A stretch of 64,000 bases of DNA from Scatophagus argus. Its lineage: Eukaryota; Chordata; Actinopteri; Scatophagidae. Below are positions 1 through 10,200 of this stretch, in pieces. The notes below the pieces were generated by a model. It was given only the letters and a program-made list of their open reading frames with translations. It made no database searches and was not told the DNA's origin. Location of the stretch: positions 11,208,249 through 11,272,248 of the forward strand of contig NC_058514.1 in assembly GCF_020382885.2 (NCBI RefSeq), written 5' to 3'. The position numbers and the translations under genes are program-made. Every line of letters begins with the position of its first letter. The first letter of the stretch is position 1.

Positions 1-1230
1 CTCAGATGATGACCCCATGGTGCAGGAGATGATGGAGTGCACCAGCAATAAGGAGAATGCTGAGAAGCCACAGCAGCAGGTTCTTTTGAGGTCAGTCAGA
101 CTAAAAAACAACCAGGAGAAGAGAAACGCTGCACTGGGCATCACTGGTCATGGCGATGGCGGTGGGCATCATGCCAGTGTTAATGCTGGTCCAAAACTTC
201 CAGAGCCTAAAATTCGTACAGTGGAATACAACCTTCCAGCAGTTCCTAAGCGTCCAGCTGCCTTTTATAAATACACAGAGAAGACAGAGGAAGAGCTGGA
301 TGAGGAAACAGAGTATGACATGGATGAGGAAGATTATGCTTGGCTTGATTTGGTCAATGAAAAGAGGAGAAGTGAAGGGGTCAGTCAGGTCTCCTATAAT
401 GTCTTTGAGTTCCTCATTGACCGCTTTGAGAAAGAGTTGTATCTGGAGAGCCTGGATCAAGACAGCGAAAAGCAAGCTCCCATTGATGAGGACGCTGTCT
501 GCTGCATCTGCATGGATGGGGAATGTCACAACAGCAACGCTATCCTGTTTTGTGACATGTGTAATGTGGCTGTGCACCAGGAATGTTATGGAGTACCTTA
601 TATTCCTGAGGGCCAGTGGCTCTGCAGACACTGCCTCCAGTCGTCCACCCAGCCTGCAGACTGCATACTTTGCCCCAACAAGGGTGGAGCAGTGAAGAAG
701 ACAGATGATGATCGCTGGGGCCATGTGGTGTGCGCACTCTGGGTCCCAGAAGTCGGCTTCTCCAACACCACCTTCATCGAACCCATTGATGGTGTCAAGC
801 ACATTCCGCCAGCCCGCTGGAAGCTGACCTGCTACCTCTGCAAGGAGAAAGGTGTCGGCGCATGCATCCAATGCCACAAAGCCAACTGTTACACCGCCTT
901 TCATGTTAGCTGTGCCCAAAAGGCTGGCCTCTTTATGAAGATGGAGCCAATCAAAGAGGTAAAAGAAACAGGTGAGCCCACAATCTCTGTAAGAAAGACA
1001 GCCTACTGTGGAGCTCACACACCTAATGGATGCGTAAGGAGGCCTCTTACAATCTATGATGATGCTAAACCCAAAAATGGACTCTGTAAGAAAGCGGACA
1101 AAGGCAAAGGTGACTGTAAAGGACAGTTGAAAGGGAAGCAGAAGAAGAAGAGTAAGAGCAAGAAGCCTGAGCCTGAACCTGAAAGTGAGGATGCAACCCC
1201 TGCTGCTGTGCCTACTTTTCCTGCTCACAG
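1..1230 (+). CDS. brd1: brd1 exon: EPL1-like segment and PZP (PHD1-zinc knuckle-PHD2) module
   Basis: The frame is open from the first full codon at nt 2, so the exon continues beyond the window. The EPL1-like stretch, from [11 protein letters not shown] to [15 protein letters not shown] (about 197-370), is the part of BRPF proteins that sits near the acetyltransferase partner. PHD1 cysteines run from about 500 to 634 (CCIC, CDMC, HQEC, CRHC). The zinc knuckle is about 662-733 (CILC to HVVC). PHD2 is about 830-1018 ([21 protein letters not shown]). In this family PHD1 binds the unmodified H3 N-terminus and PHD2 binds DNA. A Lys-rich tail (about 1080-1170) follows. The donor is at 1231 (CACAG|GTATAC), splitting an Arg codon in phase 2. 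All zinc ligands look intact. Confidence 0.95.
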
Positions 1231-4200
1231 GTATACTTGAGTTGTGTTAACAATGGGAGGTGTGGGATTTGGTTAGTTGGAAGTGGCATATGGAGTTACA
1301 TTTACTTATACAGTATTGATGCTTTGTGTCACAGTGTTAATATCGGAAAGAGTTTTTATGTCATTTCAAGGACGTATGTTTGTTGATGCACAGGCATTGG
1401 CCGCTGAAGAATTTGGGCATGTGACACTGGCAAATGTTTGCCTTAGGGACTTGCTTTAATGCATTTCTATTGAGTGCTAGTCAAATGTTTGTTTGTTGCT
1501 ACTTTAATATTACTTTGAAAGCTGGCCAGCTTTTCTAAAAGAATATACTTGTGTCATTCTAGAAGATGCAAGGGACTCTTTTGACATTCTAGTTGTTGGT
1601 TGTATACATCTAACACTCATTTTCCGGCTCTTCTAGGTTACAAACCATTATGAACCAGGTGTCAATCCAAAAGAAGAAAGCTTTTGTTGAGCTGGTTCTG
1701 AATTACTGGACACTAAAGAGGCAATCCAGGAATGGGCTTCCCCTCATTAGACGCCTTCAAACAAGCCTCCAGTCTCAGAAGAATGCACAGCCGGTTTGTT
1801 CATCTGTCAGTCAACCACAGATGGCTTTCAGTCATAATTTTGCCCTGTACCAAAGTAATAGTAACTTTGGCTGGTTGAAATATGTTTTGTTAAGCATTTT
1901 ACATTTCAGGGTTTGGCCTAATATGCTTTTCAACACTTTAGTTCTGCTGCTAAAACAATACTGTGTGTATACATGCTAGTTTATTGCTAAATATTGATCC
2001 GTGTGCCATAAAGTCACAGAAGATGGAGTTGAGGATGTATGGAAAAAAGAGTTTCTTTGGAAATGAGTGCATGATTTGCAATTTGGATCATTTTAGATTC
2101 TTTCATGTTTGTATGTATTTATTTTAATCTCAGTTTCTTCTCCAGGGTCAGAATGAGGAGGAAAACAGGGCACTGAAGGAGCAACTGAAGGAATGGCACC
2201 GCCTCCGACATGACCTGGAGAGAGCCCGGCTGCTGCTGGAGCTAATCCGCAAAAGGGAGAAGCTCAAGAGGGAAGAGGTATGAATATGAGGAATCAGTGG
2301 GTGCATGAGTGGGCTTCTGACTTGCCCTGTGGTCAGAGAAGTTCTGCTAAATAAGTGAGACTTTATGATCTTTTAATTATTTTTTTCTGTGTAATAGATT
2401 AAACAGCAGGAAACACTCCTAGAAATGCAGTTGACTCCATTCAGTATTTTGCTCAGAGCACTCTTGGACCAGCTCCAGTCAAAAGACCAGGCCAGGATCT
2501 TCACCCAGCCAGTTGATGTCAATGAGGTAAACCCTACACATTTTTTAAATGCTATTGTGTTTGGTCCATTGGCACACCTCAATGTCCTCCCACCATAAAA
2601 AAGTGAAGCCCAAATTTCCTGGATATGAGTGCTGCCATCTTGCGCAGATGATGTCATTCGGGAGCCTGAGACAGCACAGTAGTGATTGGGCAGTGGAACA
2701 GCGGGATTGAGTTCCCGCTCATACACTCGTCTGAACCAACGCTCAGCAGCCCTCAGCTGTCAATCATAACATATCATAACCCATAATCATAACCCCCTTT
2801 TTTTAATAATATCCAATAACTAATTAAAACTACATTTCTTAGAAAACTGAAGATTTGAACATACATCAATGTGACAACAATGACCTAAAATGACAGAACA
2901 GACAGACATTTTGCTTTGAGTTTTAATCTCAAGGAAATTCAATCGAACGCAACTGGACTTAGTTATTTGTCTTGGAAGACGTTTCACCTCTCATGGAGAC
3001 CCAGGTATTTAACCTCTGTGGAGGCGTTCACATGGCCAGTGGTATCATAGGCTCGTTAGTGCCCTATTGTGCCAAACGACAGTCGTTGAGAGACTGTCTC
3101 TGAAGCCTCCATGAATGAGAATATTCACAGACTTTTTGAGTTTTTAGTTTGGTCCAGTCTGCTATGTGGAAGGGACTGGTTTTTGGATTTTACTGGAGCC
3201 AGCCAACAGGGGGCGATGAAGGTGTACTGTGTTTATTTTTGGGGAGCTCTCATGTCATCCATCATAGTATACAGCCTCTGGTTCGGCCACACAAACCTTG
3301 TGTAGTTTGTCCTTTGGATACTATAAATTCACCTATATCATTTATCTGTAGAAGAATATGATTACTAGCAACCTTATTTTTGCATTATTTAAGGGATGAT
3401 TTTGTTTTGTGGCTGTTCTAGGGGTGGACTTTATCTTAGTCTGTGGCGCTGTTATTTGTTGTGTGCAAAAGCTGAAAATTGAAAATTATAGCATTGTAGG
3501 AGGGAGCTCCACGAAGAAAAAACAAATACACACTTCCTGTTTGATAAGGCTACAAAGCAGACTTCCTGGTTTGTTTTTCAACACATCCCTTTGAATTTTG
3601 CTGTTGTGCTATTGCCAGGATAAAAACACACTAACAGGAATACTTTGAAATAGTGGCATGGATGGATGAAAAGGTGCACTCGAACACACCAGCAAACAAC
3701 TACATGCTCTTATGTTTCACATTCTGATCACACGGATTCAGGTCATTAACCATGTGACTTCCTCTTGAGGTAAATGTGTAATCTGAGTGCACAGTTCACT
3801 GGCACAACACCGTAAAAGGCAAAGGGTCATTCAGTTGAATGCCCGGCTAGTCGGTAGAGCATGAGACTCTTAATATCAAGGTCGAGGGTTCGAGCCCCAT
3901 GTTGGGCGTTCAGCTCTTGCTTTTGAATCTGATTCTAGTAGATTATTAATTTTCTTGGTTAGCAAAGAATGTGTGGAAAGTTTTTGTGTTGACATTGAAA
4001 CCTTTAAGTTTTAACATACTAATTATGTGGGGAGAAAAAGTGATTAGTATTGATCATGTCTCGAAACATTTTAGATAATGAGTAATTTTAAAGTAACCCA
4101 TTGTGTTTCCCATAGGTGCCCGACTACCTTGACCACATTAAGCACCCAATGGACTTTTCCACCATGCGACAACGCATCGATGCACAGGGCTACAATAACT

Positions 4201-7200
4201 TGGAGCAGTTTGAGAATGACTTCAACCTTATTATTGATAATTGCATGAAATATAACTCAAAGGACACGTATTTTTACCGGGCTGCCGTTCGCCTCCGAGA
4301 CCAGGGCGGGGCCCTGCTTAGAAAGGCCCGGCGAGATGTGGAGAAAATCGGCTTCGACACAGAAACTGGCATGCATTTACCTGAAGCTCCTGAAATTAAA
4401 GCCCCACCATCCTTTTCTTGGGAGGACGGTAAGAGCTGTAGGAAAGACACATGCCTCTTTAACTTGTTGAAATGTGCTGAGCTGTTACAGTCCCTTACTG
4501 ACTAATTAAATTTCTCCTTAGTGGACCGCCTACTAGTGCCAGCCAATCGGCAGCATCTGTCACTGGACAAGCAGTTGCAGCAGCTCCTGGAGAAGTTTGA
4601 CCTGACCTGTGCCATGAAGTCCAGCCCCTCCCGCAGCAAGCGTCTGAAGCTGCTCAAAAAGACCATCAATGACGTGCGCAATGAAATGAGCCTCAGGAGA
4701 GTCCTCCCCTCCCACCACCACTTGGTTTCTTCCACAATCCCCTCAACATCTGCATCATATTCATTAGCTGCCTCCTACCCAGAGCTGGCTAAATCAAAAG
4801 AAGAGAGATCGAAGCCCAACGGACATTTCCCTGATGATGAGGGTATGTATAGCTCTGGCTTCATTAGAAAGTGACTTTTTTGGTTGATGCCTTGCTTGTC
4901 AAACAGCCTCTGTTGTTGTGAAGAAAGCCAGATGTCTTTAATAGCCTGAAGTGCAGGTCAGAGTTCGGAGATTAGCCTCAGAGAGCAAAGTTTAATGCCG
5001 TACTCCACACCTTGTTTGTCTTTGCTGCTCGTTTCATTCCAGACCTATGAAGTGCCGTCCACATCTCAGATTTTTTTTTGCGATTCAAAGAAACAAAACG
5101 GCTGTTAAGTCTGGTTATCAGGCTACTTTAACACAAAATCACGAGTCTGTTGTTTAGGGGAAATTTGGTAAAAAGTTCCTATTATTTTGGAAAGCAAAGC
5201 CATAGGTGTGAATCAACAAAACCAAAACCATCCTAACTATGTCATTAACTAAAACCATTGAATGTTAATAGGATTATTGGTGATAATATTACTTTTTAAT
5301 GTCTAAAAGGTGACATTGGGCCATACTTAAGTATAGTTGTTGCACCGGTAAAGTTTATGTATGACAGAGACAGCAGATTTCTTGTTCATATGGCACCATA
5401 GATTTAAGTCTCACGAACGTCATTCTGACTGTGTGACAGAGGGTTGCTAAAACTGAAAATTCATAGTGACACACAAAACCTTTTGTAAATTCCTAACAAG
5501 TAACAAGTTTATGACCGCATGACTGTGATTGTTGTGTTCTAGCAGTAAAGGAAAACGTGTTACTTGTGTCTCTCAGTGGAGCTGATCTCTGAATAGATAG
5601 TGTTATAATGAGCTTGTGTGGGGAGAAGAGAAATGGAAAAGTAATTTTTCTCTCATTTTTTATTTATAAATGTGCCTCAGTCCCATGCTAAACAGCGCCT
5701 TGTTTTACTTTTGTGACAAATCCAAAAGCCATATGATAATGTCAGCATTTTTGCAAAGTGTGGGTGCGGTTGATTATAGTGTTATACTGTAGGTCATATT
5801 TCCTGTCTTTGTGATTTTGTTATATTGTATATGTTTGTACTTTATATGAATCAAATTTTTGTCCTTCTAAAAGAGCATGTCAAAGATTTTATGTTGTTCT
5901 GACATTTTGGACAATGCTATGCTTCCAACTTTGTGGCAACAGTTTGGTGAACGCCAAACTGTCCATAAAGACATGGTTGGATGAGTTTGGTGTGGAAGAC
6001 TTTGACTGGCCCACACAGAGTCCTGATCTCAGGAAGAGGCAGAATAATGTTGGCTGTGGGGTCAAAATCACAACTTTTTCTCTTCTTCCTTGTACAGGAG
6101 ACAAGTCCCTTCCTCCTAAATTGGAGCTTTCAGACTCCATCCCTCCCCTCATCCACTCAGACGCAGACCCAGAGCCTCCCACCCTCAAACCAATCGATGC
6201 CGCCCTAGACTGTGAAGACAAGGCTCACAGCAAGAGCATCAGATTTGACAGGGAAATACCAGACCTGCTCTCCTCTACCCCGCACCTCAACGGCTACTCC
6301 CATGATAGCCTCCAGAACTCTTTGATGGACGGAGACGTGAGCGTGGTGGCCACGTCGACGCTCGCCGAGCCCACAGGCACGGTTAACCGCCGCACCGCCG
6401 TTCTCTTCCGCAAGTCAAAGGCTTCCAGTCTCCACAAGCCGTCGATGGGCGGAGACGATTCTACTGATGAAGTGGATGGAAAAGATGAGGGCGGAAAGGA
6501 GGAGGAAGATGAAGACGGCGCACAGCTGGGATCCAAATCCTTCCTGTCAGTGGTCATACCCAGACTAGAGACGCTACTTCACAGCAAGAAGAGGAAGCGT
6601 AGCGGCAGCAGAGGCAGCGAGGAGGAGGGAGGAGGGCATGAAGAGGAGGGAGAGTCCCCTGTGAAACGACTCAACACTGGTAAGTAGTGCACAGAGAAGA
6701 GTACACCGGAAAAATCAGCAGCTGTGTGTCACTGGCTGTGACTTTTTAATGTGCCATCGATATTTTTACTGTCTCAAGCATTGTCACAGTTATCTGCATG
6801 GCTAAAGGATTCTTTGAGTTAAAACGTGTTGGAATTAAAATGACATTTCTTCAAGGCTCTAATTAAATTAGCACAGCGGTATTTAGCTCTGCTGCCAAAC
6901 CCTGGAACTGTCAGTGCAAACATCACATTGAGCTGTTACACAGCTTACGAGTGATCACAGCCACCTGTTTACTCTTTTACATGAGTTACATAAGACTAGA
7001 AGTTGATTGAACAGCCTATAGCCCATACAGACACACACACGTTCTCCAGGATTGGTTTGGATACATATTCAGGCGTTTGTATTTGTAGTGCCAGCAGACT
7101 TAGAGGTTGAAGAAGCAGACTGTGCCCTTGTGCAAGGCACCTAACCCCGCAGCTGCTCCCCAGACGCCTTATATGGCAGCTCACTGCTCCTGTGTATGTT

Positions 7201-10200
7201 TCACTGCATGATGGGTTAAATGCATTTCAGCGTGTGTATAAATCAATCAATAAATAAATAAATACTGACAATGAAGTTTGAAGTTTAAAAGAAGTTTAAA
7301 GTTTAGTGTTGTTAGTTATAAATCTTTTTCCATGATGTTGTGTCTCCTGTCAGGTCTGTCCAGTGGTTTTCTGGAGGTGGAAGAGGAGAAAGAAGTAGAA
7401 GCCTCTAACAGAGCCAGTAGACCTGTGGAGCCACGAAGACGCTGCGCCTCCGAGTCCTCCATCTCCTCATGTAGCAGTCTGCCAGGAAGCACCAGGTAGT
7501 CCACCACATATAAGATGCGAATTACTTTTGATTTGACTTGGAAGCATTTGTCTGTTGTTCAGTTAGCGAGTCGTCCAAAACTTTGGTCCCTGCGGACATC
7601 AGCACCAGATGTTTTGTTTTTAAAATTCAGTTATCCTATTTGTTTCTAGCACTATTCTCAGTCTTCCAAAATGTGGGAAGGGGAAACCCGCCCTGGTCCG
7701 GAGAAACACTGTGGATGATAAGAGCGAACTAATCGCTTGCATTGAAACCGGGAATTTTGCAAAAGCTGCACGTATCGCCGCTGGTAAGTTTGTCTCATTA
7801 TGGCCAAAACACACTGCCGCCGAAAGCGCATGTCAAAACAGCCCCCTGTTCCTCGCCATAGCTCACTGACGCAGCACTTAAAATCACTTTCCTATTTCCA
7901 GCCTTGCTACCCCTGAAAAATGCGTCGTTTTCCAGGGAAATAAAAGTTTTGTACTTCAGTACATTTTTTCTATAGTTTTGACTGTTTCAGGTGAGCCTGT
8001 ATCAACAAGGCAAACAGGTTTAATAAATAAATACACTGTGCTGATGTGGCTCTTCCTCTTCCTTCGCCTTCTCCTTGCTGTCATTCACTCATGTCTGCTG
8101 AACAATGTGTGTGGTCTTCCTGTTGGCGCACTGCAGTGCAGCACTTCCTGTTGGTGCTAGGGGTGGCATCCGATGCACATGGTGCGGCAGTGTGTTTTTG
8201 GCTTAATGTGTCTGAAGAATCTGCATGTGTGTGTTAGCATTATGTACACAGAAGACCTATTTTACCTACCATTTCAAACATACAGGTTTTTCTTAGAGTG
8301 AATATATATAGTGAATTGATATTTAATTGATCTTTTAAATTTCTGTGCTTCAGTTCTACTCACAGTTTTTAGTCTATACTGATAAAAAACAACTAAACAC
8401 AATTTGCAAGGAGAGTTGTTCCCTGAAAGGAAATCTGACACCTTAAAATTGATCATCTTATCAAAGAAAGCATTAAATATTAGAAAACAGTATGTTTACC
8501 CACAGTAAAATCTCCCTGGATTGTCAAGTAATTTCTTCTTGTGTATCAGCCAGTATATGCATTGATGCTGCTGTATTAACATGTGAAAAGTGAAAAGATG
8601 ATATTTATCGTAGCCTATTGCACTCCAGTAATCAGTATGGCCAGTAAGTTGATGTGAACACTTCCATATGTCTGCAAGTTATGTAAAATCTTGAACTGTC
8701 TTTAATTATGGTGTGAAAACTACAGAATTCGCAGAGTTCTTCTACGTTTCCTGTCGAACTAAAGAATTGGACTCATATTTCATTCTAGCTTCAGCATCAG
8801 TACAGCGTTCAGAGTGTAATTTGAGACTTGCAGACACTGGGTATTCATATACTTATAAAATAAAGCAGGGTTGGAAATTAACAGCAGCTACCAGCCAACA
8901 TCTTGTGACTTTTGGCAGTGACTGGTGAGCATTTAAACTGTGGCTGCCATCATGGCATGTAACCAGTCAGCATCTGGACAATCTTCCCTCAACTGAAATT
9001 CATCTCTGGCTAATAAAATGCTAAAAGTGGCTTGTGCAGTTTAATATCTGTCATTCACTGGTAGCTGTTACAGGGGGACAAGTTAATTTCCCTCCCTGAC
9101 CTGCTGTGTGCTCCTGCACTTACAGATTGGCTTTGGAAATGTGTTTCTGTCTGTGTTTGAACCCACACATAACTTGTTTGGTGTTGTTCCCGCTTCTATA
9201 GAGGTTGGCAACAGCAATATTTGGATGCCCGCTAGTGCTGCAACAGTTGCATTGGAACCCCTAAAGCTAGTTTGGGCCAAATGTAGTGGATACCCTTCCT
9301 ACCCTGCCTTGGTGAGTGTTTGTGGGAGAGAAAGCATGACAATCATTGACTTTTTTTTTAATTCTGTTGTTTCCTTGTCATGTTTTCACACTGAGACACA
9401 CTGGAAGCTAATTATGACACTCTTGTCCCACAGGATGAAGCTTTAGTTTTAGTACAGCTGTGCGTTTTGGTTTTCAGTGGACAGTTGTGGGGAGGGGGGA
9501 AGCCCACTTTTCCAAGTCTCCCATTTTTCCTCTAGGTGGCAGCCTTTCATTGTTAATCAGTTTAATTTAACCTTATCGTGAAAGGACAAATGAGGAGAAG
9601 AATCCAGTGTGCATGTATTTGTATGTGTGTGCAGTGCAGTATAAACATCCTTACCATATGCCTGAGTGATTCCTGAGTGTTTGCCATGCGTTTGCATTCA
9701 TGAGCCTGTGTGTCTGAACCCCCCCCCCCCCCCCCCCCCCCACTCCCCCACCTCCCCCACCTCCCCCACCTCCCCCGCTGTGTGTAGATCATCGACCCTC
9801 ACATGCCGCGTGTGGGCTGCCAGCACAACGGGGTGTCCATCCCCATGCCCCCCATGGACGTGCTCCGCATTGGAGAACAGATGCAGTACAAAGCCGAAGA
9901 GAAACTCTACCTCGTCCTCTTCTTCGACAACAAGCGCAGCTGGTGAGTGCCACTGTCTGTGGGAATGATTTAAACTGACGGCAGGTTTCTACAAGGGTAA
10001 ACCTGTCAGCCTGTCTGATCATTATTCTCCTGTGGCTACGTGACATCGCTTGTCAAGAGACAACAAAATGGCTCTCGTGGAAAATTTCACCTGGACTTCA
10101 GTCATTAGGAAAATGTTATTAACAGTGATAGTGCTGCTGGCTTTTTATCTGCTGCTGAAAGAATATTCCACATCCCCATATTGCCCTTCATCCCCAGTCA

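Larger units (their letters stand above)
2527..4115 (+). other. brd1 intron (1589 bp) filled with repeats
   Basis: This intron splits the bromodomain. It holds a degenerate dispersed repeat (about 2590-2935), a retroelement-like fragment (about 2936-3115), probable further repeat sequence to about 3300, and a tRNA-Lys pseudogene (3841-3908). The acceptor CCCATAG ends at 4115. The interval 3300-3840 shows nothing I recognise. Confidence 0.8.

Noticed and set aside
101..1228. 375-codon minus-strand open frame opposite the first brd1 exon
   Set aside because: It is the shadow of the PZP-coding exon. Its translation is not protein-like and the + strand frame matches BRD1 at every zinc ligand.
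3841..3908. Functional tRNA-Lys gene
   Set aside because: Five bases are missing from the D-arm and stem mismatches are present, so it is called a pseudogene.
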